Shown piece after piece: positions 53,502 through 60,960 of a stretch of 64,000 bases of DNA. Every line of letters begins with the position of its first letter. Within the stretch, counting starts at the first letter, position 1. Source of the stretch: Bog-473 sp963751335 (lineage in GTDB: Bacteria > Actinomycetota > Acidimicrobiia > Acidimicrobiales > RAAP-2); contig CAVVUB010000009.1 in the NCBI GenBank assembly GCA_963751335.1, forward strand, positions 282,151 to 346,150, in the 5' to 3' direction. The notes below the pieces were generated by a model. The model saw nothing but the letters and a program-made list of their open reading frames with translations, ran no database searches and was not told the origin of the DNA. The translations under genes were made by a program, and so were the position numbers.

Positions 53502-54467
53502 TCAGAGCAGGTCGCGTCGCACAGCCACGCGCCGACAGATCGCCACCCAATCTGGTAGCGGGTCCGACCCGAAATAGAGCGCCGGCATGGTGGCCTCGTA
53601 GGTGGCTCGAAGTTGGATGGAGACATCGCTACTCGAATCGAACGCCGGGCAGGAGCCGAATCCTCTCGGTGGTCGTACTTCGATGTCGTCGCCATTCCCG
53701 AAGAACTCACGATTGATTTCCTTGATGCTGCTCATCACCTCTTGGCTCTGAGCCCGGTCGGAGAGAAGATCGAGCACACGCCGGTCTCCAAGGAGCTGAT
53801 ACACGTCGTAGAAGTGCCGACCGCTCCGTCGGTCGATCGACGTACCCGGCTCGGCGGCGAGTTGCTGGGCCAGTGCGTGGATGAGGACGAGCTTCTCGAG
53901 GAGCGTACGTCCGGGATGAAGCACAGCAACCTCGAAGGGCTCGAGGTCCATGAACTCACTGAGATCGGTCCCGGCGGCTTCAAGCACATCACCGAGTAGA
54001 GAGCCGATCGGCACACGCTCGTGGGGGTGGGGTCCACCCCGGACACCCATTTCGAGGAGCACGCTCGTTCGGATCAGCGCGGTCGGCTCACGCGTGGCGG
54101 GGTAGGCCACCTCGTAAGAGCGATGGCGACCGGTCTCGCTCCCACCGACGGCCGATGCCGAGCCGCCGACACCGTTGGCCGCGGCCTCTCCCATGGCTTT
54201 CATGAGCTTGTCGGTCGCTCCGCGTCCTCGCTCGCCGGGCAGAACCAGGACGTCAATGTCCTCTGAGAAGCGTTCCACCATCCGAAAGCCCTTTGAAAGG
54301 CTGGTGCCGCCCTTGAATATGAAGTCCCCCCCAAAGTCGCGCCCGAGCACACGGAGGACCTCGCTCACCCAGTAGTCCTTTTCGACGGCAGTCGGGCTGA
54401 TCCCGAGACGCTCGGCGGCTGCGTCGAGCGTCGGTCCGAATTCCCCCAAGTCCCGGAAGCGAGCCAC
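53502..54467 (-). CDS. AbiEii-type nucleotidyltransferase toxin
   Basis: Toxin of a type IV toxin-antitoxin system that also works in phage defence by abortive infection. The 321 residues from GTG 54467 hold the DNA-polymerase-beta-like signature FKGGTSLSKGFRMVERFSED-I-D (GG-T-S-L-S-K and S-E-D-I-D, residues about 52-70), preceded by ISPTAVEKDYWVSEVLRVLG. The C-terminal half has PGRTLLEKLVLIHALAQQ and GRHFYDVYQLL, as in AbiEii. Starts further upstream would overlap the antitoxin and lack similarity. It lies four bases after the antitoxin stop. Confidence 0.9.
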   Translation of the reverse strand: MARFRDLGEFGPTLDAAAERLGISPTAVEKDYWVSEVLRVLGRDFGGDFIFKGGTSLSKGFRMVERFSEDIDVLVLPGERGRGATDKLMKAMGEAAANGVGGSASAVGGSETGRHRSYEVAYPATREPTALIRTSVLLEMGVRGGPHPHERVPIGSLLGDVLEAAGTDLSEFMDLEPFEVAVLHPGRTLLEKLVLIHALAQQLAAEPGTSIDRRSGRHFYDVYQLLGDRRVLDLLSDRAQSQEVMSSIKEINREFFGNGDDIEVRPPRGFGSCPAFDSSSDVSIQLRATYEATMPALYFGSDPLPDWVAICRRVAVRRDLL

Positions 54468-54471
54468 TGGA

Positions 54472-55149
54472 TCAGCCCGCCAGCGCCAGATCGTGGCGGA
54501 TTGACTCGCTGCGCGCCGGGCGGATGACGTCGACGATCTCCGGTCGGTCGAGCGCAACAAGGAGGCGCCGGAGCCGTTCGCGGACCCGAGGCGGCTCGGT
54601 CTTCGAAGCGCGAGCGAGCCGGTCAAGTCGGATCGCACCGCTGTCAATGAGTCGCGCTATCCGATCGACCGCGTCCTCCGTTGGCATCTCGACGAGACTG
54701 TTCCAGTCCCGCAGCACCTCGAAGAGTGCCACCTCGGTCGGGTGGAGACGCTCATCACGACGCTTGGTGCTGGCGGCGCGGCTCACGTAGTAGACGGGAC
54801 CGGGACTCCGAGGCGGTCTTCCTGGCACAGCGATCGCCTCCCGGCGGGGCACTTGGGTCGAAAGGCCAAGAGCCAGGGCGGCGCTCCTTCCGCTCGGTCC
54901 AGTGCCCGTGTCACCGACCACCTCTCCAGCGAGGCGGCCCGGAGGCGGGGGAGCCATGCCAAGTCGGGTCGACGTTCCGCGCCAGTACAGTCCCCGCCGG
55001 ATGCGGCGAAGGTCGCCGGTGCGGGCCAACCGGGACAGCGCTTGGGCCACCGCGTCAGGGGAGCCGTCGAAGTCCTCGGGGCGCCAGAAGCGGTCGCGTG
55101 ACGAAAGAACTCGCCTGCGGACCTCGGTCGCCACGCTCGTCGTGCTCAT
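54472..55149 (-). CDS. AbiEi-type antitoxin / transcriptional regulator
   Basis: Antitoxin partner of AbiEii, 225 residues. The N-terminal winged helix reads RFWRPEDFDGSPDAVAQALS and LARTGDLRRIRRGLYWRG (about 20-60), the standard start of the AbiEi family, which binds its own promoter. The C-terminal part (LHPTEVALFEVLRDWN, RLLVALDRPEIVD) is helical. ATG 55149 is chosen because TACTAT lies seven bases upstream, suggesting a leaderless transcript; ATG 55158 would overlap that box. Confidence 0.87.
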   Translation of the reverse strand: MSTTSVATEVRRRVLSSRDRFWRPEDFDGSPDAVAQALSRLARTGDLRRIRRGLYWRGTSTRLGMAPPPPGRLAGEVVGDTGTGPSGRSAALALGLSTQVPRREAIAVPGRPPRSPGPVYYVSRAASTKRRDERLHPTEVALFEVLRDWNSLVEMPTEDAVDRIARLIDSGAIRLDRLARASKTEPPRVRERLRRLLVALDRPEIVDVIRPARSESIRHDLALAG

Positions 55150-55156
55150 GGTCACC

Positions 55157-55178
55157 ATAGTACCGGTAATGTCGGTAA
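55157..55178 (-). promoter_or_regulatory. abiE promoter and likely autorepressor site
   Basis: On the minus strand TACTAT (forward 55157-55162) is a -10 box seven bases before the antitoxin ATG. It overlaps the palindrome TACCGGTA (55161-55168), and CGGTAA is repeated at 55164 and 55173. AbiEi proteins repress by binding inverted repeats over their promoter, so this is the expected site. Confidence 0.5.
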
Positions 55179-55427
55179 GACGCTACGCGAAGTTGACGTA
55201 TCGATCCGACCCGTCGTGGAGGTCGTTCGGTCGACATGCCAGCTGGTGGGCTGGGCCAAAAAGCCCAGCTGAGGCTCTGAAGTCGACCCAAGGCCATCTG
55301 AGATACCCAGCGGGGGAAGGTCTGTCAGCCCCCCGTGACGGCCGGGCAATGCCTGCTGGACGGGTCTTGCGGTGCTCCCGCACATTTCAATAAGCTGTAC
55401 GGAAATGAGTCAGCCACTTCAGGCACT

Positions 55428-56663
55428 GTGACAATCGTCGATCCGCTGTTCGATCCTGCGGTGATCGAGGAGCCCTACGAGTACTACGCAAAGCTCCGAG
55501 AGCTTGATCCCGTGCACGAGGTCGAGGGGACCGGCACGTACCTCGTGACGCGCCTGAGTCTCATTCAAGAAGTGATCGCCGATCCGGTGACCTACTCGAG
55601 CGACACCATCAAGTTTCTTCACGTCGGTCGTAACGGCAGTGCTGAGCTCTGGTCGGCCAGTAGCGAGATGGTGCAGGACCTCGATGTTCCGATGGTGCTT
55701 GCCACCGCCGACCCGCCGGATCACGGCCGCCAACGCAAGGTGCTGAGCCGGCTGTTCACCCGAAGCTCCATCGAGCAGAGAGAGGCCGAGGTCCGGGCGC
55801 TCGTGGACGAACTCCTCGATCCCCACCTGAGGACCGGTGCGATGGAGTGGATGAGCCAGGCCGCGATCCCTCTGCCCGCCGTGGTGCTGTCGCGCCTGCT
55901 CGGCCTGCCCGACGAGGCGGCCGAGTTCGTCCGGGACTTCGGTTATGCGTCGGGCGAGCAGATCAGTGGGTTCGCGTCCGAGGAGCGATGCCGTGAGATC
56001 CAAGAGATCATCAGCGATCTGGGCCCGGTCGCAGATGCCTACGGACAAGCACGTGCCGCAGCACATCCCGATCAGAACACCGTGATCGGACTGTGCGCGG
56101 ACGCGGTGACCTCGGGTGAATTGAACGACCTGGAGGCCTTCGTCATCCTCTTGCTCTTGGTGTCAGCGGGAAGCGAATCCACGACCAGCCTCATTGGGAC
56201 CGGCGTCTCGATCCTGGCCAGAGACCCGGCCCTTCAGGAGCGGCTCAGAGCGGATCCTGCACTGGTGGAGACGTTGGTTGAGGAGGCTTGTCGGATCGAC
56301 CCTCCCTTTCGGGGCCACTACCGCCGGGTGACCCGGGACACGCAACTCGCCGGCGTCGGGCTTCCCGCCGAGGCTCGGCTGGTGCTGCTCTGGCCCGCGG
56401 CGAACCACGATGCGTCCGCCTTCGAGACCGCCGATGTGGTCGACCTGGAACGCGACACCCCCCGCCGCCATCTCGGCTTCGGGTGGGGCATTCACCTCTG
56501 CCTCGGAGCGCCACTCGCGCGCCTCGAAGCGAGAGTGGCCTTCGAGCAGCTCCTCGCTCGGACCTCTCACTTTGAGCTCGACATGCCGGCGAAGAACCTG
56601 CACCACCACAAGAGCCTCTTGGTTCGCCGCTTGGTAGAGCTGCCACTACACCTCACGCTGTGA
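55428..56663 (+). CDS. Cytochrome P450
   Basis: Heme-thiolate monooxygenase of 411 residues from GTG 55428; a longer frame to GTG 55335 adds 31 residues not typical of bacterial P450s. The oxygen-activation helix is LLVSAGSESTTSLIG (about 243-257), the ExxR motif EEACR (about 284) and the heme loop FGWGIHLCLGAPLARLEA with its Cys at about 361. The N-terminus DPLFDPAVIEEPYEYYAKLR is typical of soluble actinobacterial P450s. No ferredoxin or reductase gene is adjacent. It converges with a TetR gene that may control it. Confidence 0.93.
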   Translation: MTIVDPLFDPAVIEEPYEYYAKLRELDPVHEVEGTGTYLVTRLSLIQEVIADPVTYSSDTIKFLHVGRNGSAELWSASSEMVQDLDVPMVLATADPPDHGRQRKVLSRLFTRSSIEQREAEVRALVDELLDPHLRTGAMEWMSQAAIPLPAVVLSRLLGLPDEAAEFVRDFGYASGEQISGFASEERCREIQEIISDLGPVADAYGQARAAAHPDQNTVIGLCADAVTSGELNDLEAFVILLLLVSAGSESTTSLIGTGVSILARDPALQERLRADPALVETLVEEACRIDPPFRGHYRRVTRDTQLAGVGLPAEARLVLLWPAANHDASAFETADVVDLERDTPRRHLGFGWGIHLCLGAPLARLEARVAFEQLLARTSHFELDMPAKNLHHHKSLLVRRLVELPLHLTL

Positions 56664-56711
56664 GGCCGAAGCGTCAGGTGCTGACATTCGTGGGCAAGAT
56701 GATCTTTTGAC

Positions 56712-57365
56712 CTACTTGCCCCTCGTGCCACGTCGCCCCTGAATACTCCGCCCGCCCACGTTCAGGTTGATACCGGCGATTACGGTGTCCAGTCCGATCT
56801 CGAAGAGCTCGTCTCGGGACCGAACTGCGGCAGACGTCACACCCTCAAAGGTCGCTTCACCACCCATCGAATCGGACAGAACATCAAGCTCGATCTGTCC
56901 CAGCATGAACGTGAACAGTGTGGCGAAGGCCGTCGACGCCTCGCCGGGCGCGAATCCCCCAGCATGAAGGATCGACATCGCTCCTTCGGCCAGCCGCTTG
57001 GCCTCTCGACTGCTGCTGCCATGACGGCTGAACGAGAGTCCCGGGTGTTGATGCATCGCTCTGCGGGCGCCGCGTTGAAGCTGGCGCATCCGCTCCTCCC
57101 ATGATCCCGCCTCTGGGGGAGGTACCTCCACCGGACGCAGCGCATGGTCGACCACCAACTCGTTGAGGGCCTCCTTGCTGGCGACGTAGTTGTAGATCGT
57201 CATCACCGGAACGCCCAGTTCGTTCGCCAGCGACCGCATGGAGACATCATCGAGACTCGATTCGTCAGTCAGCTTCAGCGCGGCCTCGACGATCTGCTCT
57301 GTCGTCAACGACCGAGGACGGCCACGGGGCCTGATCCCCGGTTCGCCTGGCCCTTTCACGATCAT
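56712..57365 (-). CDS. TetR-family transcriptional regulator
   Basis: Dimeric repressor of 217 residues. The N-terminal DNA-binding domain is GRPRSLTTEQIVEAALKLTD, VSMRSLANELGVPVMTIYNYVASKEALNELVVD (about 16-70). The ligand domain includes MRQLQRGARRAMHQHPGLS and FATLFTFMLGQIELDV, as in TetR_C proteins. It lies 48 bp from the P450 stop, tail to tail. CTAG is present twice eight bases apart (57371-57386) just upstream of its start, a possible self-operator. Confidence 0.9.
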   Translation of the reverse strand: MIVKGPGEPGIRPRGRPRSLTTEQIVEAALKLTDESSLDDVSMRSLANELGVPVMTIYNYVASKEALNELVVDHALRPVEVPPPEAGSWEERMRQLQRGARRAMHQHPGLSFSRHGSSSREAKRLAEGAMSILHAGGFAPGEASTAFATLFTFMLGQIELDVLSDSMGGEATFEGVTSAAVRSRDELFEIGLDTVIAGINLNVGGRSIQGRRGTRGK

Positions 57366-57382
57366 CTTCGCTAGTACATCAT

Positions 57383-57667
57383 CTAGGTCGAGCCCCTGCC
57401 CTCATGGTGCCGGTACGTGGCAGGCTCGCTGTACCGCGCCCCTGCCCAATCGGGTCGTTCCCCGGCAGGCACAGTTGCAAGCAACAAGGCGGTCCAGCGC
57501 TCCCCGGCGGATTGAAACGTTGGCGTTCCGTCGTCTGGCCCGGCAGCAAGCATCGCCGCTTCAGGGCCGATAATGTCGGCTGGCTGGCCGAGGAACGTGA
57601 TCGTCGCCAAAAAGGACGCCGCGCCATTGGCCTCGGGTTGCGAGAACCGCCGATCGGAGATGAGCAC
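57383..57667 (-). CDS. Doubtful small ORF inside the element
   Basis: A 94-residue frame from a GTG (LISDRRFSQPEANGAASF at the start, SAGERWTALLLATVPAGERP in the middle). It has no recognisable domain, signal or coupling. It is the only gene-like feature in 57366-57842, a 477-bp stretch that otherwise holds the right 20-bp repeat. It may be non-coding. Confidence 0.25.
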   Translation of the reverse strand: MLISDRRFSQPEANGAASFLATITFLGQPADIIGPEAAMLAAGPDDGTPTFQSAGERWTALLLATVPAGERPDWAGARYSEPATYRHHEGRGST

Positions 57668-57699
57668 CGGTCCGTAGCCAAGCTTCGGCTGACTTCGGG

Positions 57700-57719
57700 C
57701 GTGTCTTTACGTGTCTTTA
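57700..57719. repeat. Right 20-bp repeat of the tRNA-Ala element
   Basis: Exact copy in the same orientation of the 20-mer at 53360-53379. It lies 124 bp inside the right attachment copy. Confidence 0.75.
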
Positions 57720-57818
57720 CCGAGATGGAAGGCGAGGGATCGTGAGGGAACCTGAGGGGATCGAAACGCCGCCACCAGGAAAGTCCTCGGAAAGGCCCTG
57801 GTCAAAGACCGAGAATCG

Positions 57819-57866
57819 TACATTCGCAACGCAGAGGGCGACGGTTCGAGTCCCTTCACCTCCACC
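57819..57866 (+). other. Right attachment site: duplicated 3' half of tRNA-Ala
   Basis: Forty-three of 48 bases equal tRNA-Ala 53257-53304, including the anticodon loop ATTCGCAA-like segment and the last 24 bases exactly. The differences fall in the anticodon stem and variable region, and the 5' half is absent, so it cannot be a working tRNA. Confidence 0.85.
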
Positions 57867-58234
57867 GGTCCGAAGTCCCTGGTCAGGGTCGTTTTCGAAC
57901 GAGGAGCGCTACGATGGATTTGTAAAGGTCGTGGCTGCGGCCTTGATTTCAAGGCCTTGATTTCAAAAACTGACACGAAGGGGCGTTCCACCTTGCGGTA
58001 GCGCCCTCAGGTGCTGTGCGCCCCTCTACTTCGGATTCATGACGACGGTTCGAACGGCGCCGACCGACCACGCACGGCCGTGCGGGTGAGGATTGCGTTC
58101 CCGATCGGCGGCGCACAGGCACGGGAACCCTGTCGCGTTGGGCACCTGTTAACGAGTGAACGTCACACCGTCCGCGCCTCCTCACCTTCGAACGCTGGTC
58201 GGCTCGGTGGTGGCGCCTCGGTGGCGTGGCGGTG
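57867..58234. other. Intergenic stretch beyond the element, with a 14-bp tandem duplication
   Basis: No gene is supported in these 368 bases. The only structure seen is GGCCTTGATTTCAA repeated head to tail at 57939-57952 and 57953-57966. The stretch separates the element from the NmrA-type gene that ends at 58235. Confidence 0.5.
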
Positions 58235-59104
58235 TCACGAACTACCGATGGTGGCGGCAGCGTTCTGGACGGCTTCGTGCGCTGTGGTTGCCGGCCGGCC
58301 GATGAGCTTCACCAGGTCCTCGCTTGCGGTAAACAACTCTCCGCGAGCCAGGCCGGCATCGGCGTCGGCGACGGCGACGGCCATCTCTGGCGGCAGCCCC
58401 GCAGCGGTCAGGGCGCTGGTGTAATCAGCGACCGACAGGTCCTGGTAGGCGATGTGGGTGCCGAGGACGTCGCTGATCGTGGCGGCGAGTTCGGTCAGGG
58501 TGAACGGCGTTCCGCCGAGCTCGTAGGTCGCTCCGAGGTGCCCGTCGTGCGTCAGCACCGCGGCGGCGGCGGCCGCAAAGTCACGTCGGCTGGCCGCGCT
58601 GACGAGACCGTCGTGCGCGCTGCCCAACAATGCGTGGTATTGGGTCATCATCGGGAGCTGGTCGGTGTAGTTTTCCAAGTACCATCCGTTGCGCAGGATG
58701 ACGAACGCCGATCCGCTGTCACGCAGGTAGTTCTCGGTGCGGCGATGTTCGCGAGCGAGCGTCATTTGTGCGGTCGAGGCGTTGACGATACTGGTGTATA
58801 CGATCTGGGGCACACCCGCTCTGGCCGCCGCGTCGATGGCCTTGCGGGCGTTGTCGAATCGATCCCCGACTGTCGTCGTCGAGACCAGCAGCATCACGTC
58901 GGCGCCCGCGAAGGCGTCCTCGAGCGTGCTCGGGTCGGCGAAGTCCGCGCGCCGCACCGTGACCCCGTCCTGTGCGAGGTCGGTGAGTTTGTCAATGTCT
59001 CGGCCGGTGGCCACGATCTGCGCCGGCGGCGTTCCGCTAGCGAGGAGTTGGTCGACGACGAGCCCGCCAAGGTGACCTGAAGCGCCGGCGATGACAGTGG
59101 ACAT
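58235..59104 (-). CDS. NmrA-family NAD(P)-binding reductase (QorB-like)
   Basis: Atypical short-chain-dehydrogenase-fold protein of 289 residues. The nucleotide-binding motif is VIAGASGHLGGLV (residues 4-16), followed by ADFADPSTLEDAFAGADVML, VYTSIVNAS and FVILRNGWYLENY, as in NAD(P)H:quinone oxidoreductase 2 and NmrA-like sensors. No Tyr-x-x-x-Lys motif is evident. An AAAGGAAA site precedes the ATG. Its start lies inside the 3' end of the exporter gene, so both are likely on one transcript. Confidence 0.9.
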   Translation of the reverse strand: MSTVIAGASGHLGGLVVDQLLASGTPPAQIVATGRDIDKLTDLAQDGVTVRRADFADPSTLEDAFAGADVMLLVSTTTVGDRFDNARKAIDAAARAGVPQIVYTSIVNASTAQMTLAREHRRTENYLRDSGSAFVILRNGWYLENYTDQLPMMTQYHALLGSAHDGLVSAASRRDFAAAAAAVLTHDGHLGATYELGGTPFTLTELAATISDVLGTHIAYQDLSVADYTSALTAAGLPPEMAVAVADADAGLARGELFTASEDLVKLIGRPATTAHEAVQNAAATIGSS

Positions 59105-60824
59105 GGGGTTTCCTTTCGATAGGGCAATGCGGTGTGAGTGAAGGTTGTCGGTGATCCGCGACGGGTACGCCGTGGGATCGCTCAGCGTGCGGGTCCGCCG
59201 TGGAGAGAGTGGCTGTGGCGTTGGTATCCCCCGCTCGGAGGATGAGGCGCGGTGAGTCAGCCGAGGCAGCGGCAGGAGTGAGGTCGCCGCCGACGGCAGC
59301 GGCAGGAGTGAGGTCGCCGCTGCGAGCGGCCAACGAGTGCCCGCGGCTGTCCCGTGAGGAGATCAGCACGAAGGCCAGGATCGCACCGGCGACGGCGAAG
59401 CCGGCGCCCACCAAGAACGCCTGGTCGAACCCCTTGGTCAGGGCAACGGAGGCGTTGTGGACTCCAGAGTGGAAGAGGCTCTGGGTGCGGCTGTTGGCGA
59501 TCGACGCGAGGATCGCCAGTCCGAGCGCGCCGCCGATTTGCTGCGCGGTGTTGATCAGACCCGATGCCAGCCCCGCCTCATGCGGCCTGGTCCCCGTGAC
59601 CGCGGCGATCGTCACGGAAACGAAGGCGAACCCGAACCCCGCGGCCGCCAGCAGCGACGGGCCGAGGACGTCAGCGACGTATGAGCCTCCCGGTGCGGGC
59701 ACTCGCGAGAACCAGACCAAGCCGCCGGCGACGAGCAGCAGCCCGGCGATCAGCGTCGGCCTGAACCCGATCCGCGTGACCACCTGGGACGCGAGCCCGG
59801 CCGAGATGATGATTCCGACCGCAAGAGGCAGGTACGCGATTCCTGTTTTGATCGGCGAGTAGTGCAGGACTTCCTGGAGGTACAGGGAGATGAAGAAGAA
59901 CATCGAGAACAGCGACATGCCGAGCAGCAGGCCGACGATGTCCGCGCCCCGTAGGGTCCGGAGGCGGAAGATCGAGAACGGCATGAGCGGCTGGCGCTGG
60001 CGGGACTCGATCAGCAGGAAGGCGATCAGCAGGACGATCGCACTGGCGATCAGCAGCAGCGTCTCCGACGATCTCCACCCCACGTTAACGGCGTTGACGA
60101 TCGCGTAGACGAGGAGCGATAGGCCCGCGGTGACGGTGACCGCACCCGGTATGTCGAAGGTGTTGGTGCCATCGTCGGCGCGGCTCTCGACCAGCGTCCG
60201 GGGCGCGAGCCCTGCCGCTGCGAGGCCGATCGGGACGTTGACGAACAGGACCCATCGCCAGCTCAGTCCGCTGGTAAGGATGCCGCCGAGCAGGACCCCG
60301 GCTGCGCCTCCAGCGCCGGCGACGGCACCCCAGATGCCGAGCGCGCGGTTGCGCTCGGCACCCTCGGAGAAAGTGGTCGTGATGATCGACAGCGCGGCGG
60401 GCGAGACGATCGCGGCTCCGAGGCCCTGCGCGGCGCGGGCGGCGATGAGCCATGCCTCTGATTGCGCCAGTCCGCCGGCCAGCGAGGCGAGCGTGAAAAG
60501 CACGAGGCCGACCATGAACATGCGCCGGCGCCCGAGCAGGTCGGCCATCCGGCCGCCCAGAAGTAGGAAGCCGCCGAAGGTCAGAGCGTAGGCGTTCACG
60601 ACCCACGAGAGGTCCGTGCGCGAGACGTTCAGCGCTCGTCCAATTGACGGCAGCGCGACGTTCACGATCGAGGCGTCGATCACGATCACGAACTGTGTCA
60701 TCGCGAGCAGGAGCAGGGCGAGGTTCTTCGCGCGGGGGGTATAGAGGGGGGACGTCTGAGCGGCCCCGCCGATTGGGGTGACGGCGAGGTTGGGGAACGT
60801 CTCGCCCGGATGCGACAATGTCAT
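59037..60824 (-). CDS. MFS drug exporter, DHA2 (14-helix) family
   Basis: EmrB/QacA-type proton-drug antiporter, 595 residues. ATG 60824 has an AAGGAG site. About 14 membrane helices are seen, with the family motifs FVIVIDASIVNVALPSIGRAL (helix 1 Asp), GGRMADLLGRRRMFMVGL (motif A) and WRWVLFVNVPIGLAAA. After the last helix, about 100 residues are low-complexity, including GDLTPAAA twice (30-bp DNA repeat at 59266-59320). This tail overlaps the next gene by 68 bases; the true end may be earlier or the tail may be misread through an indel. Confidence 0.9.
   Translation of the reverse strand: MTLSHPGETFPNLAVTPIGGAAQTSPLYTPRAKNLALLLLAMTQFVIVIDASIVNVALPSIGRALNVSRTDLSWVVNAYALTFGGFLLLGGRMADLLGRRRMFMVGLVLFTLASLAGGLAQSEAWLIAARAAQGLGAAIVSPAALSIITTTFSEGAERNRALGIWGAVAGAGGAAGVLLGGILTSGLSWRWVLFVNVPIGLAAAGLAPRTLVESRADDGTNTFDIPGAVTVTAGLSLLVYAIVNAVNVGWRSSETLLLIASAIVLLIAFLLIESRQRQPLMPFSIFRLRTLRGADIVGLLLGMSLFSMFFFISLYLQEVLHYSPIKTGIAYLPLAVGIIISAGLASQVVTRIGFRPTLIAGLLLVAGGLVWFSRVPAPGGSYVADVLGPSLLAAAGFGFAFVSVTIAAVTGTRPHEAGLASGLINTAQQIGGALGLAILASIANSRTQSLFHSGVHNASVALTKGFDQAFLVGAGFAVAGAILAFVLISSRDSRGHSLAARSGDLTPAAAVGGDLTPAAASADSPRLILRAGDTNATATLSTADPHAERSHGVPVADHRQPSLTPHCPIERKPHVHCHRRRFRSPWRARRRPTPR
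59266..59320. repeat. 30-bp-period repeat in the exporter tail
   Basis: The 25-mer starting GCAGCGGCAGGAGTG occurs at 59266-59290 and 59296-59320 with a five-base spacer. It encodes two copies of a Gly-Asp-Leu-Thr-Pro-Ala-Ala-Ala stretch. Confidence 0.7.
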
Positions 60825-60905
60825 CTGAATCTCCTTGTCGGTTGGCACGTTGAGGGTGCGTAGGTGGTTGCGGGGGCCCTGATGCACCGGCAGCGTTGAA
60901 GGTGA

Positions 60906-60947
60906 TCGACACCACAGCCCGAGCGAACGCTCGGGCTGTGGTGTCGA
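60906..60947. terminator. Perfect 42-bp palindrome between hemerythrin and exporter genes
   Basis: Twenty-base arms, TCGACACCACAGCCCGAGCG and its exact complement, separated by AA. In RNA this is a very stable hairpin. It lies 13 bp beyond the hemerythrin stop and 82 bp before the exporter ATG, both on the minus strand. There is no U-run, so it could be a terminator, an mRNA-protecting hairpin or a protein site. Confidence 0.55.
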
Positions 60948-60960
60948 GTCGCGAGCTGGG

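Larger units (their letters stand above)
53281..57866. mobile_element. Integrated element in tRNA-Ala: AbiE toxin-antitoxin, P450 and TetR cargo
   Basis: The 24 bases at 53281-53304 (end of tRNA-Ala) are repeated exactly at 57843-57866, and the wider copy 57819-57866 matches 53257-53304 at 43 of 48 positions. This is the pattern left by tRNA-site integration, with the tRNA rebuilt on one side. Inside both ends lies a 20-bp repeat (53360 and 57700) made of two 10-mers, like integrase arm sites. The 4.56-kb body holds abiEii, abiEi, a P450, a TetR gene and a doubtful small ORF. No integrase is present, so it may be a decayed or trans-mobilised element. Confidence 0.8.

Noticed and set aside
53360..57719. 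CRISPR array from repeated 20-mers
   Set aside because: Only two copies 4.3 kb apart, with no regular spacers and no cas genes.
57811..57870. Second tRNA-Ala gene
   Set aside because: Only the 3' half is present and the 5' half and acceptor strand are missing, so it is an attachment-site copy.
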